Assembly: GCA_902196205.1 (NCBI GenBank)
Contig: CABIKM010000001.1
Span: forward strand, 1-64,000
DNA from: Candidatus Methylomirabilis lanthanidiphila
GTDB lineage: Bacteria > Methylomirabilota > Methylomirabilia > Methylomirabilales > Methylomirabilaceae
DNA: 64,000 bases
Reading direction: 5' to 3'
The notes below the pieces were generated by a model. The model was not told the origin of the DNA, searched no databases, and saw nothing but the letters and a program-made list of their open reading frames with translations. Shown in pieces: positions 1-8,839 of this stretch; position 1 is the stretch's first letter, and each line of letters opens with the position of its first letter. The position numbers and the translations under genes are program-made.

Positions 1-29
1 CTCCACTATATCGCATAACCAATATACAA

Positions 30-52
30 GACGCTATAGACGCGATCGACGC
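30..52. repeat. Short 9-bp tandem repeat (GACGCNNNN) upstream of aroE
   Basis: GACGC occurs at 30, 39 and 48, a strict 9-base period, ending two bases before the aroE start codon. The same pentamer, in both orientations, recurs in the guaB-guaA spacer. The left side of the array may lie outside the window. Confidence 0.5.
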
Positions 53-54
53 AC

Positions 55-912
55 ATGAGCTTTACTGCCGCAGCGAAAGTGTTCATCCTCTTCGGCGATC
101 CTGTGGCACATAGCCTGTCGCCGGTGATGCAGAACGCCGCGCTTCAGGCGGCTGGAATCGACGGCCTCTATATTCCTTGGCGGGTACAATCTACCGACTT
201 ACCTACCGCGTTCGAGTCTATTCGGAGGATGGAAAATTTCGGAGGCGCGAATGTCACAATCCCCCACAAAGAGCAGGCCTTCACGCTGGTCGACACCCTC
301 ACGCCAGAGGCCGCTGCAGTGGGCGCCATCAATACGGTCGTATCCAAGGATGGACGTCTACTCGGCGCTAATACTGACGGACCAGGATTTATCCGATCCC
401 TCCATGAGGGGGCGGATTTTCTCCCGCGCGGCAAGCCTGTCGTAATCCTCGGGGCCGGCGGGGCAGCGCGAGCGGTAGCCGTCAGTCTTGCTGGAGCCGG
501 CGCCGCGCCGATCGTCATCATCAACCGGACTGCAGAGCGCGCGCAATCGCTGACTGAATTCATACACGGAACAATCGGGGCTACGGCTCTCGGACTGGGA
601 CTTGACGATCCCCGGACGCCGACCAGCGTGAGAGACTGTGCCTTAGTGGTTAATACCACATCAGTCGGACTTCACCCTACCGATCCCTCACCGATCGACC
701 CGCACCTCCTTCAACCCGGCGTAGTGGTCTACGATCTGATCTACCGGCCACGGGAGACCGCGTTGTTGCGAGAGGCAAAGCGGCGGGGATGCCGGGTTGT
801 CGGCGGGCTGGGCATGTTGCTTTATCAGGGCGCCCTGGCCTTCGAACTGTGGACCGGGATCGAGCCTTCTGAGGCAGCGATGCGGCAGGCCCTCGTAACC
901 GCGGTTGCTTGA
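55..912 (+). CDS. aroE: Shikimate dehydrogenase (NADP+)
   Basis: Catalyses NADPH-dependent reduction of 3-dehydroshikimate to shikimate in the cytoplasmic aromatic amino acid pathway. The 285-residue length is normal for the family. The N-terminal substrate domain carries SLSP (20-23), NVTIPHK (66-72, with the catalytic Lys72) and NTDG (106-109, catalytic Asp108). The Rossmann domain has the GAGGAAR loop (133-139) followed by INRT, which fits NADP preference. The C-terminal GMLLYQGALAFELWTG motif is intact. The ATG has no clear Shine-Dalgarno because a short tandem repeat runs up to it, but no other start keeps the N-terminal strand. It looks monocistronic, with about 90 bp before pilB. Confidence 0.96.
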   Translation: MSFTAAAKVFILFGDPVAHSLSPVMQNAALQAAGIDGLYIPWRVQSTDLPTAFESIRRMENFGGANVTIPHKEQAFTLVDTLTPEAAAVGAINTVVSKDGRLLGANTDGPGFIRSLHEGADFLPRGKPVVILGAGGAARAVAVSLAGAGAAPIVIINRTAERAQSLTEFIHGTIGATALGLGLDDPRTPTSVRDCALVVNTTSVGLHPTDPSPIDPHLLQPGVVVYDLIYRPRETALLREAKRRGCRVVGGLGMLLYQGALAFELWTGIEPSEAAMRQALVTAVA

Positions 913-1005
913 GTTCTCCGAGGTATGGTATGCTAATGCGATAGTACGCCTGACTGTGTTGGCCGTAATACGCCAGTCCTAGATACGCTTGGAAAGGACC
1001 GCGTC

Positions 1006-2703
1006 ATGTCATCCGGACGATTGGGCGAGATGCTGGTACGGGCCAACCTCATCACGCCCGAGCAGTTGGATGACGCCCTTGCACTGCAAAAGACCACCGA
1101 TGGACGGATCGGATCGATCCTTGTCAAGCTCGGGTACGTCAGTGAGGAGGCGATCGCGTCCTTTCTGGGACGCCAATATGGGGTGCCGTCCGTTGATCTC
1201 AGCAAGACGACCGTTAATCCTGCCATCCTGGCGCTGATTCCTGCCGAAGTCGCTCGGAAGCATCTGCTCATCCCTCTGAGTCAGTCCGGAAGCATCCTCA
1301 CAGTGGCGATGGCTGACCCATCCGATATCGTTGCCATCGATGAAGTCAGATTCATTACCGGCCACAACATCCAACCGATGGTCGCTCCGGACGCATCGAT
1401 CCGGAATGCGCTCAACAGGTACTACGATACTGCCGGCTTCGCCAGAAGCCTGGTAAGAGACTTGGAGGAAAAAGAGCTGGGGGTCGCTGGGCCGGAACGG
1501 AGGGGAGTCGATCTGGCCGAGTTGTATCGAGCTACCGAAGAGGCCCCGGTGGTGAAACTGGTCAACCTCGTCCTGACCGACGCGATCAACAAGGGCGCCT
1601 CCGATATCCACCTGGAGCCCTACGAGAAGACATTTCGCATCCGCTTCAGACTCGATGGCGTGCTCTATGAGGTGATGTCCCCGCCTCTCACGCTGCACGC
1701 CGCCGTGACCTCTCGCATCAAGATCATGGCGCGATTGGACATCGCCGAACGGCGCATGCCTCAGGACGGGCGAATTAAAGTGAAGATGCGGGACCGAGAG
1801 CTGGACCTTCGAGTGTCCACGGTTCCGACGCTGTTCGGCGAAAAGGTGGTCATGCGGCTCCTGGACCGCGCGAACCTCGAACTGGACATGAGTAAGCTTG
1901 GCTTTGAGCCTGAGGCGCTCTCCATGTTCGGAAAGGCCATCCTCGCCCCACACGGTATGATCCTGGCAACCGGTCCGACCGGGAGCGGGAAGACGACCAC
2001 CTTGTATTCGGCGCTCAACCGGCTGAACCGTATCGGCACCAACATCATGACGGCGGAAGACCCGATCGAATACAACCTGACCGGAATCAATCAGACCCAG
2101 GTCAAGCCGGAAATCGGCCTGACCTTTGCCGCCCTGCTCAGGTCGTTCCTCCGGCAGGACCCGGACATCATTATGGTGGGAGAAATCCGCGATTTTGAGA
2201 CGGCCGAGATCGCAATCAAGGCTGCGCTGACCGGTCACCTCGTACTGAGCACGGTCCATACGAATGATGCGATCAGTACGGTAGGGCGACTGATCAGCAT
2301 GGGCGTGCCGGCGTATCTGGTAAGCGCCTCGCTCAACCTGCTGCTCGCGCAGCGTTTGGTCCGACGACTCTGCGCAGAATGTCGGATGGAGGCCCTAGTT
2401 CCGATCTCGACGCTGGAAGAGATCGGTTTCAGCCCGCAGGAGGCGCAGAGTGTCACCTGCTACAAAGGGAAAGGGTGTATCACCTGTCGCGATACCGGCT
2501 ATCGGGGTAGAATCGGCCTATATGAAGTGGTCCTGCTCAATGAGCAGATGCGAGAGGCAATCCTGAATGGCGTTTCCATGAATGAGCTTCGCACGCTTCA
2601 ATATACATACAATATGAGAAGTCTTGCGGAAAGCGGCCTACAGAAGATTCGCCAAGGCGTCACGACCGTCGAAGAGGTTATTCGAGTCACCAGCCTCTTT
2701 TAA
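1006..2703 (+). CDS. pilB: Type IV pilus extension ATPase PilB (GspE/PulE family)
   Basis: Cytoplasmic hexameric motor that drives pilin polymerisation. The N-terminus contains two 24-residue MshEN-type motifs, at 5-28 (starting RLGEML) and 34-57 (starting RIGSIL), separated by five residues; in known family members this arrangement binds cyclic di-GMP. The Walker A motif GPTGSGKT lies at 323-330, followed by the Asp-box, Walker B (DPDIIMVGEIRD) and His-box. A four-cysteine zinc site (C456, C459, C491, C494) is typical of PilB/GspE and absent from PilT. The ATG is preceded by a GGAAAGGA ribosome site 7 bases upstream. It heads the pilB-pilT-pilC-pilS-pilR block. Confidence 0.97.
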   Translation: MSSGRLGEMLVRANLITPEQLDDALALQKTTDGRIGSILVKLGYVSEEAIASFLGRQYGVPSVDLSKTTVNPAILALIPAEVARKHLLIPLSQSGSILTVAMADPSDIVAIDEVRFITGHNIQPMVAPDASIRNALNRYYDTAGFARSLVRDLEEKELGVAGPERRGVDLAELYRATEEAPVVKLVNLVLTDAINKGASDIHLEPYEKTFRIRFRLDGVLYEVMSPPLTLHAAVTSRIKIMARLDIAERRMPQDGRIKVKMRDRELDLRVSTVPTLFGEKVVMRLLDRANLELDMSKLGFEPEALSMFGKAILAPHGMILATGPTGSGKTTTLYSALNRLNRIGTNIMTAEDPIEYNLTGINQTQVKPEIGLTFAALLRSFLRQDPDIIMVGEIRDFETAEIAIKAALTGHLVLSTVHTNDAISTVGRLISMGVPAYLVSASLNLLLAQRLVRRLCAECRMEALVPISTLEEIGFSPQEAQSVTCYKGKGCITCRDTGYRGRIGLYEVVLLNEQMREAILNGVSMNELRTLQYTYNMRSLAESGLQKIRQGVTTVEEVIRVTSLF

Positions 2704-2712
2704 AAGCAGCAA

Positions 2713-2771
2713 TTAGCTATCAGCTATCGGCTTCTCGGCTGGCTGCTGACGGCTGACCGCTGATAGCTGAG
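2713..2771. repeat. Inverted heptamer array (TCAGCTA / TAGCTGA)
   Basis: The pilB-pilT spacer is filled by degenerate 7-base units. The left half reads TTAGCTA, TCAGCTA, TCGGCTT, CTCGGCT and the right half CGGCTGA, CCGCTGA, TAGCTGA. The right units are reverse complements of the left, so the array can form a hairpin. It belongs to the same family as arrays at 5241-5277, 26781-26808 and 42957-42996. Confidence 0.75.
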
Positions 2772-2819
2772 TACGTGTGGCATTGATCTTGCTAGACTAC
2801 GTCTCGATTGGAGGTGGGC

Positions 2820-3896
2820 ATGGACCTGCATGAAATGTTGACGGAGGTCGTTGAGCGCGGCGCCTCGGATCTGCATCTGACCGCCGGCATCCCACCGATG
2901 TTACGGCTGCACGGTCGCATCACACCTCTCGGGGATGTGTCGCTGGTCCAGACGGAAACGAAACGCCTGGCCTATAGCATCCTGACCGAGGCCCAGAAGC
3001 GACAGTTTGAAGAAGAGCAGGAGCTTGATTTATCATTTGGAATAAAGGACTTAAGCAGGTTCAGGGCCAACATCTTTGTGCAGCGGGGAGCCGTTGGGAT
3101 AGCGATCCGCCCCATCCCGTACGGCATTCGCCCCTTCGACGAGTTGGGTCTTCCCAAGGTCGTGGCCGATCTCTGCGAGAAGCCAAGAGGGCTCATCCTC
3201 GTCACCGGACCGACCGGCTCCGGGAAATCGACTACGCTGGCTACCATGATTGACAAGATCAACTCCGAGCACCATGAACATATTGTGACCATCGAAGACC
3301 CTATCGAATTCCTGCACCTGCACAAGAGTTGCATTGTCAACCAGCGCGAGGTTCACTCGGACACTCGATCGTTTGCAGAGGCGTTGAGAAGGGTCCTGAG
3401 GCAGGATCCTGACAAGGTCCTCATCGGGGAGATGCGAGACCAGGAGACGATCGCCGCGGCCCTGACAATCGCGGAGACCGGGCACCTGACGTTTGCGACA
3501 CTGCACACCAACTCGGCGGTAGAGACTATTCACCGCATCATCGACGTCTTTCCCGCGCATCAGCAGCCGCAGATCCGTGCCCAACTCTCCTTCGTCCTGG
3601 AGGGGGTGCTCTGCCAGGCGCTTATCCCCAAAAGCAATGGCCAAGGGCGCGTGCTGTCACTGGAGATCATGATTCCGAATCCCGCGATCCGCAATCTGAT
3701 TCGAGAAGACAAGATCCACCAGATCTATTCCACGATGCAAACCGGCCAGGGCAAGTTCGGGATGCAGACAATGAATCAATCGCTCCTCGGCCATTATTTG
3801 AGGCGGAGCGTCACGCTGGAAGAGGCGATGTTCAGGAGCCCACTGCCGGACGAACTGGCCCAAATGATCCAACGGGCACAAAAGACTAGGGTATAG
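2820..3896 (+). CDS. pilT: Type IV pilus retraction ATPase PilT
   Basis: Hexameric ATPase powering pilus disassembly and twitching. The ATG at 2820 is preferred because GGAGG lies 5 bases upstream; the open frame extends further 5-prime only to a TTG inside that ribosome site. The protein then begins MDLHEML and continues with ASDLHLTAG, the classic PilT N-terminus, for 358 residues. Walker A GPTGSGKS is at 130-137. Walker B and the AIRAETGH-like His-box appear as IGEMRD and AETGHLTFATLHT. There is no tetracysteine motif, which separates it from PilB. It lies between pilB and pilC in the same orientation. Confidence 0.95.
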   Translation: MDLHEMLTEVVERGASDLHLTAGIPPMLRLHGRITPLGDVSLVQTETKRLAYSILTEAQKRQFEEEQELDLSFGIKDLSRFRANIFVQRGAVGIAIRPIPYGIRPFDELGLPKVVADLCEKPRGLILVTGPTGSGKSTTLATMIDKINSEHHEHIVTIEDPIEFLHLHKSCIVNQREVHSDTRSFAEALRRVLRQDPDKVLIGEMRDQETIAAALTIAETGHLTFATLHTNSAVETIHRIIDVFPAHQQPQIRAQLSFVLEGVLCQALIPKSNGQGRVLSLEIMIPNPAIRNLIREDKIHQIYSTMQTGQGKFGMQTMNQSLLGHYLRRSVTLEEAMFRSPLPDELAQMIQRAQKTRV

Positions 3897-3902
3897 AGCA
3901 CA

Positions 3903-4014
3903 GTTCAAGGTTCAATGTTCAAGGTTCAAAGTTGAGAACCATCGCGTATTGAACGTTGCACATTGAACGTTGCACGTTGAACCTTGAACGTTGAACCTTG
4001 AACGTTGAACCTTA
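3903..4014. repeat. Inverted heptamer array (GTTCAAN / TTGAACN)
   Basis: The pilT-pilC spacer has GTTCAAG, GTTCAAT, GTTCAAG, GTTCAAA on the left, a short spacer, then TTGAACG, TTGCACA, TTGAACG, TTGCACG and five further TTGAACN units on the right. The right arm is the reverse complement of the left unit, with period 7 throughout. The array reaches almost to the pilC ribosome site. A longer array of the same family lies between trpS and guaB. Confidence 0.85.
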
Positions 4015-4028
4015 AAACGAGGTTGCTC

Positions 4029-5240
4029 ATGCCGAGCTTCGCCTATCGCGGACGAAGCCAGACAGGCCAAGTGGTGGCCGGACGGATGGAGGCTACTACG
4101 ACAGAGGCTGTTGTAGCAGCGCTCCGTCAACAACGGATCTTTCCGATTTCCGTTAAGCCGCAACTCAAGTTGATCGAGCTGAAGATCCCAGGATTGGGCA
4201 AGACGGTAAAGGATAAGGATCTCGCCGTATTCACCCGTCAGCTTGCCACGATGATCGATGCCGGACTCCCCCTGGTGCAGTGTCTGGAGACCCTGGCATC
4301 CCAACAGCCGAATAAAGCGTTCAAGAAAACCCTCACTGAAATCAGAGAGGATGTGGAGGCAGGGTTGACCTTTGCGGCGGCGCTCAAACGCGATCCGTCC
4401 GTATTTACTCCGCTGTACATCAACATGGTTGAGGCAGGTGAGGCGGGGGGCCTGCTCGATACGATCTTGAACCGTCTTGCGGTCTACATCGAGAAGGCGA
4501 TGACCCTTCGACGGAAGGTCAAGGGCGCGATGATTTATCCCAGCACCATCGTGGTTGTAGCGATCACTGTTGTGACCTTTCTACTGGCTTTCGCGATTCC
4601 AACCTTCGCGAAGTTTTTTGAGGGGGCGAGGGTTGAGCTGCCCTTGCCGACTCAGATTGTCATGGCGCTTAGTCGCTTCGTCCAGGCGTATCTCCTGGCC
4701 GGCCTTGGCCTTTTCATTGCAGGGATCGTTGGCATCAGGTTTACGTATAGGACGGCAAAAGGAAGGCGGACCATTGACGCCTTATTGCTGCGGGTTCCCG
4801 TGTTCGGAGTGCTATTCCGAAAGGTAGCGATTGCAAGGTTCACGCGAACCTTGGGAACATTGATCGCCAGCGGCGTCCCTATCCTTGACGGCCTGAATAT
4901 CACAGCGACAACTGCCGGGAACAAGATTGTAGAAGAGGCGATTATGAAAACTCGCAGCAGCATTGCTGAAGGGAAGACTATCGCCGCACCGCTCCAGGCA
5001 TCCGGGGTCTTCCCGCCCATGGTCGTACAGATGATCAGTGTTGGCGAACAGTCCGGGTCGCTTGACTCGATGCTCGAAAAGATTGCCGACTTCTACGATG
5101 CCGAGGTCGATCAAGCGGTCGCCAATCTGACCGTCCTGATTGAGCCGATCCTCATGGTATTCCTGGGAATCGTCGTGGGCGGCATCATCATCGCAATGTA
5201 TCTCCCCATCTTCAAATTGGTGACGGTAATAGGGAGCTGA
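4029..5240 (+). CDS. pilC: Type IV pilus inner-membrane platform protein PilC (GspF family)
   Basis: Polytopic inner-membrane protein that couples the PilB/PilT motors to pilin insertion. Two repeated T2SSF domains are visible (about residues 60-180 and 260-385), each beginning with the FTRQLATMIDAGLPL or FTRTLGTLIASGVPI signature. Hydrophobic segments follow each domain, and the C-terminus ends in a long membrane helix (VFLGIVVGGIIIAMYLPIF). The ATG at 4029 has ACGAGG six bases upstream. An in-frame TTG at 4005 falls inside the repeat array and is rejected. Length is 403 residues, normal for the family. Confidence 0.95.
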   Translation: MPSFAYRGRSQTGQVVAGRMEATTTEAVVAALRQQRIFPISVKPQLKLIELKIPGLGKTVKDKDLAVFTRQLATMIDAGLPLVQCLETLASQQPNKAFKKTLTEIREDVEAGLTFAAALKRDPSVFTPLYINMVEAGEAGGLLDTILNRLAVYIEKAMTLRRKVKGAMIYPSTIVVVAITVVTFLLAFAIPTFAKFFEGARVELPLPTQIVMALSRFVQAYLLAGLGLFIAGIVGIRFTYRTAKGRRTIDALLLRVPVFGVLFRKVAIARFTRTLGTLIASGVPILDGLNITATTAGNKIVEEAIMKTRSSIAEGKTIAAPLQASGVFPPMVVQMISVGEQSGSLDSMLEKIADFYDAEVDQAVANLTVLIEPILMVFLGIVVGGIIIAMYLPIFKLVTVIGS

Positions 5241-5277
5241 AGAGCAGCTTCTAGCTGACAGCTAACCGCTGAAGACT
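5241..5277. repeat. Heptamer array of the GCTGA family filling the pilC-pilS spacer
   Basis: The whole 37-bp spacer consists of degenerate 7-base units (TAGCTGA, CAGCTAA, CCGCTGA) between the pilC stop and the pilS start. The units match the right arm of the array between pilB and pilT. Confidence 0.55.
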
Positions 5278-6981
5278 ATGACGGACACAAACGAGCTTTC
5301 GACTGAAGATGCTGCGCTAAGCCGACAGATCAAGTGGCTGATCGGCCTCCGGCTCCTCGTTGCATTTCTGTTTTTGGGGTCGGCCGGCATTCTCGCCCTT
5401 CGCGAGCATCCCCCCTTGACACTCACCCCCCTCTTCGTCCTCACCGCTTGCGCCTGTCTTCTCTCTATTCTCTATCTTCTTGCCCTAAGCCGTACCGAGC
5501 AACTGGCGCAGCTTTGCGGCCTGCAGATCTGGATCGACGTCGTCCTGGTCACTGCCTTGGTGCACTATACCGGCGGGCTCAAGAGCCTTTTTGCATTTGT
5601 CTATGTCTTCCCCGTCCTGGCCGCAGCGATCCTCCTGTCCCGGCGATCGAGCCTGTTGCTCGCCGGCGGAAGCACGATACTCTATGGAACGCTGATTGAC
5701 CTCCAGATCTACGGACTCACGCAGCGCGCGCAGGGCCTCTTCATGGAAAGCGCCACGTATGATCCCGTATACGCACTTCTTCAACTCTTCGTCAACAGCG
5801 CAACCTTCTTCCTTGTGGCGCTGTTAGGCAGTCGGCTTGCCGAGCGGCTCAAGGAGACCGGCCGCGAATTAGAAGCGCAACGGATCGATCTCCGCAATCT
5901 CCGAACCCTTCACGAAGACATTATCGAAAATATCCCAAGTGGGGTCGTGACACTGGATCTTGATGGGAAGATCGTATCGTTTAATCGAGGCGCTCAGAAG
6001 ATTATCGGCGCGACGGCCGAACAGATACGGGATAAGAGCTGGCGAGAGACACCTTTCAAAGCCATCGAGGGGCTCGAGACGTTCTTTTCCGTCCCCACGT
6101 CCACCCTGAGCGAATACTCGCAAGAACTTGCGATCCGCAACCACGTCGGCCAATCTATTCCAATCGGGATCAACCTCACCCCCCTGAAGTCGTCCGACGG
6201 CAGACTCGTGGGCCTGGTGGGTATCTTTCAGGACCTGACGGAACGGAAAAAGTCGGAGGCCAGGCTTCGTCAAGCCGATCGGCTTGCAACAGCAGGACAA
6301 ATGGCGGCCGGACTGGCGCATGAGGTGAGAAATCCTTTGGCCGCGATCAGCGGTTGCATCGAGCTGATAAAGGAACAGGGAACGCCCAGACCTCAACTGT
6401 TTGAAATCGTGCTGCGCGAGGCAGAGCGACTGAAGTTGGTAACCGGGCAGTTCTTAGATTTCGCCAAGCCGACCCCGGCCTTGCAGAAACAGTGCAATCT
6501 CGGAACGCTGGTCACGGAGGCGGTCTCACTTTTGGAAAAGAGTTGTGACAGCACTCATCCGATCATCTTTTCCATTGAGCGGGAGGCCGAGGAGATGATG
6601 GCCGTCGGCGACCCGGATCAGTTGCGACAGGCGCTCTGGAACCTCGGGCTGAACGCAATCCAAGCCATGCAGATAGGCGGACAACTCAGTTTTGCCATCC
6701 GCCGCTATAGGTTGAAAAACACCGGCGATTGGGTGGCGATAGAACTGACCGATACGGGACCGGGGATCTCGCCGGAGGAAGTCGAACGAATTTTTGACCC
6801 GTTCTACACTACGAGGCCGGGCGGCACGGGCCTGGGACTGACCATCACACAGAAGATCGTGGATAATCTCGGCGGTCGGATCGAGGTGATCAGTCAGAAA
6901 GGCGGCGGGTCCACCTTTCGAGTCTTACTCAAACCGGCTCCATGCGAGGAGCATGCTGTGCAGGGCGTAGGGGTGCTCTAG
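5278..6981 (+). CDS. pilS: Membrane sensor histidine kinase PilS
   Basis: Sensor kinase expected to phosphorylate PilR and so control pilin transcription. Residues 15-190 contain about six hydrophobic segments, as in PilS, where they sense pilin in the membrane. A PAS domain follows (about 205-330, beginning at ENIPSGVVTLDLDG). The HisKA motif HEVRNPL has its phospho-acceptor His at 348. The HATPase domain shows the N box (NLGLNAIQAM), the G1 box (DTGPGIS) and G2 (GGTGLGLTI). The gene overlaps the pilR start by one base (TAGTG). The kinase appears fully intact. Confidence 0.92.
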   Translation: MTDTNELSTEDAALSRQIKWLIGLRLLVAFLFLGSAGILALREHPPLTLTPLFVLTACACLLSILYLLALSRTEQLAQLCGLQIWIDVVLVTALVHYTGGLKSLFAFVYVFPVLAAAILLSRRSSLLLAGGSTILYGTLIDLQIYGLTQRAQGLFMESATYDPVYALLQLFVNSATFFLVALLGSRLAERLKETGRELEAQRIDLRNLRTLHEDIIENIPSGVVTLDLDGKIVSFNRGAQKIIGATAEQIRDKSWRETPFKAIEGLETFFSVPTSTLSEYSQELAIRNHVGQSIPIGINLTPLKSSDGRLVGLVGIFQDLTERKKSEARLRQADRLATAGQMAAGLAHEVRNPLAAISGCIELIKEQGTPRPQLFEIVLREAERLKLVTGQFLDFAKPTPALQKQCNLGTLVTEAVSLLEKSCDSTHPIIFSIEREAEEMMAVGDPDQLRQALWNLGLNAIQAMQIGGQLSFAIRRYRLKNTGDWVAIELTDTGPGISPEEVERIFDPFYTTRPGGTGLGLTITQKIVDNLGGRIEVISQKGGGSTFRVLLKPAPCEEHAVQGVGVL

Positions 6982-8366
6982 TGGAAACCATATTGGTCGT
7001 CGATGACGAGCAGGGGCTGCGCGAGTTTCTCACCGCGCTTCTGGAACATGCGGGCTATCTCGTGCGTACGGCCTCTGACGGCGAGCAGGCGCTTGAACAT
7101 GTTGCGCATCAGGTGCCGGATCTGGTGATCTCTGATATTCGAATGCCAAAGATGGATGGGATCGGTCTTCTGACCGGCATACGAAAGACGTATCCGCATG
7201 TACCCGTGATCATGATGACGGCATACGCCTCCATGGATTCGACGATTCAGGCCATGCGATTAGGCGCAGATGATTATATTACCAAGCCGTTCCGGATCGA
7301 TGAAATCCGACTGGTTGTGGAAAAGGCCTTGGCGAAGGCCAGAACTAGATCGCTCGGTCAGACCGCTCAGCCTGTGGCGATGGAGGAGGTTCAGGCCGCG
7401 GGGCTCATTGGCCGCAGCCCGAAGATGGTCGAACTGTATAAGCTGATCACTCGGGTTGCCGAACTGGACAGTACGGTCCTTATCACCGGGGAGAGCGGGA
7501 CGGGTAAAGAATTGGTGGCCCGCACCCTCCATTGCGCAAGCCCGCGAGCCGCCCGCCCGTTTCTCGCCATCAACTGCGGGGCCATCCCCGAGCAACTCCT
7601 CGAAAGCGAGCTATTCGGCCATGTAAAAGGTTCATTTACCGGCGCGGTCTCCCACAAGACCGGGCTGTTCGAGGTAGCCAATCTTGGAACAGTTCTGCTG
7701 GACGAAATCGCCGAGATGAGTCCGGTTCTTCAGGTCAAGCTCCTTCGGTTCCTGCAAGGGCGAACCTTCCGGCGGGTGGGGGGAACGGAGGATCTGGAGG
7801 TCGATATCCGTCTCATCGCCGCGACGAACAAAGACCTGGTAAAGGCCATGGCCGACGGGACGTTTCGCGAAGACCTGTTCTATCGACTGAATGTGATCCC
7901 GATCCATCTTCCGCCGCTTCGCGAACGAACGGAGGATGTCCCGTTGCTGGCTAACAGGCTGCTGGCCCAGTGCACACTGCGCCAGCAGAGGGATCCGACG
8001 TCAATCTCCCCGGAGGCCATGGAAATCCTCGTGCGGTATCACTGGCCCGGCAATGTGCGGGAGTTGGAAAATGTGATCGAACGGGCCCTCGCCCTCGAGA
8101 CAAGCGATCAGTTGACCCCGGCCAGTATCTGTGTACAGGTGCGGACAGAGGGCGAGGGTGAAGGACCGCAGAGGCTATCAACCTTCGCCCTTCCGTCGGA
8201 GGGGATCGATCTGGAACAGACCGTCTCGGAACTCGAAAAAGAACTGATGCTTCAGGCGCTCGAACGTTCCGGATGGGTCCAGAGCAAGGCTGCAGAACTC
8301 CTCAATCTCACCTTTCGCGCCTTTCGCTATAAGGTCAAGAAGTACGGCATATCCAAGGCTCACTGA
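6981..8366 (+). CDS. pilR: Sigma-54-dependent response regulator PilR
   Basis: NtrC-family activator of the pilin promoter. I take the GTG at 6981, which overlaps the pilS stop and gives VETILVVDDEQGL as a normal receiver start; a further upstream ATG adds 13 residues that do not resemble a receiver. The receiver Asp is residue 52 (ISDIRMPKMDG). The AAA+ domain has Walker A GESGTGKE (170-177) and the sigma-54 contact loop as GSFTGA (217-222), the variant common in PilR. A Fis-type helix-turn-helix ends the protein. A matching -24/-12 promoter lies downstream in front of pilA. Confidence 0.94.
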   Translation: METILVVDDEQGLREFLTALLEHAGYLVRTASDGEQALEHVAHQVPDLVISDIRMPKMDGIGLLTGIRKTYPHVPVIMMTAYASMDSTIQAMRLGADDYITKPFRIDEIRLVVEKALAKARTRSLGQTAQPVAMEEVQAAGLIGRSPKMVELYKLITRVAELDSTVLITGESGTGKELVARTLHCASPRAARPFLAINCGAIPEQLLESELFGHVKGSFTGAVSHKTGLFEVANLGTVLLDEIAEMSPVLQVKLLRFLQGRTFRRVGGTEDLEVDIRLIAATNKDLVKAMADGTFREDLFYRLNVIPIHLPPLRERTEDVPLLANRLLAQCTLRQQRDPTSISPEAMEILVRYHWPGNVRELENVIERALALETSDQLTPASICVQVRTEGEGEGPQRLSTFALPSEGIDLEQTVSELEKELMLQALERSGWVQSKAAELLNLTFRAFRYKVKKYGISKAH

Positions 8367-8528
8367 TCCCTCCAAAACTGTCAGTCAATCGACACTTTAT
8401 GTCACTTCCCCTTGACTTTTAGACACTCCGCGAGGCGCTGCCACACCCCAGCGTGCGCAAATGTCATCTTCCGATACTGTCATAATTTACTTGCAGCCGT
8501 GCCCAAGGAATTACGCCTGACAGCACCG

Positions 8529-8627
8529 TCATTGCGAGCGACCAACGGGAGCGCGGCAATCTACCCGTTTTGCTCTGCGGATCATCACAAACGGTGAGAT
8601 TGCTTCGCCTTTGGCTCGCAATGATGC
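8529..8627. repeat. ATTGCGAGCGACC hairpin repeat, copy 1
   Basis: The left arm starts GTCATTGCGAGCGACC and includes GGGAGCGCGGCAATCT. The right arm reads AGATTGCTTCGCC followed by GGCTCGCAATGA. The arms are largely complementary, giving a long imperfect hairpin. Three more copies lie at 29385-29482, 32378-32467 and 33652-33750. Confidence 0.85.
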
Positions 8628-8757
8628 GCGAAAAGGGTGTTCGATCAGTGGCACTCCCTCGAGTGGGTTTGCATTAGGGCACTGCCCCTCTTCCCCATCT
8701 CCTTCAATCAGCCTGTTTTCCTTGGCATTGTGATCAATAAGTGTATCGACGCACAGA

Positions 8758-8773
8758 TGGCACGATTCCTGCG
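8758..8773 (+). promoter_or_regulatory. Sigma-54 (-24/-12) promoter of pilA
   Basis: TGGCACGATTCCTGCG matches the RpoN consensus. The invariant GG is at 8759-8760 and the invariant GC at 8771-8772, with exactly 10 bases between them. Transcription would start near 8784, about 55 bp before the pilA ATG. It lies directly downstream of pilR, whose product requires sigma-54. Confidence 0.85.
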
Positions 8774-8839
8774 TTATAACACAACGAAATAATTTTAGTT
8801 GTTGTATCGGTTAACCTTAGACGCTAAAGGAGAGAAGCA

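Larger units (their letters stand above)
8367..8839. other. pilR-pilA intergenic region
   Basis: This 470-bp stretch has no convincing gene. It holds TGTC/GACA motifs at 8379, 8391, 8400 and 8422, which resemble the short TGTC elements bound by PilR in Pseudomonas, although here they lie about 350 bp from the promoter. It also holds a hairpin repeat (8529-8627) and the sigma-54 promoter of pilA. The TGTC assignment is inference. Confidence 0.5.

Noticed and set aside
1009-2259. 416-codon open frame on the minus strand inside pilB
   Set aside because: It mirrors pilB codons, has no family motif and overlaps a gene with strong protein evidence; high GC makes such antisense frames common.
3903-4014. 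Regular repeats that might be a CRISPR array
   Set aside because: Units are 7 bases with no spacers and arms on opposite strands; there are no cas genes in the window. The same applies to all other heptamer arrays.
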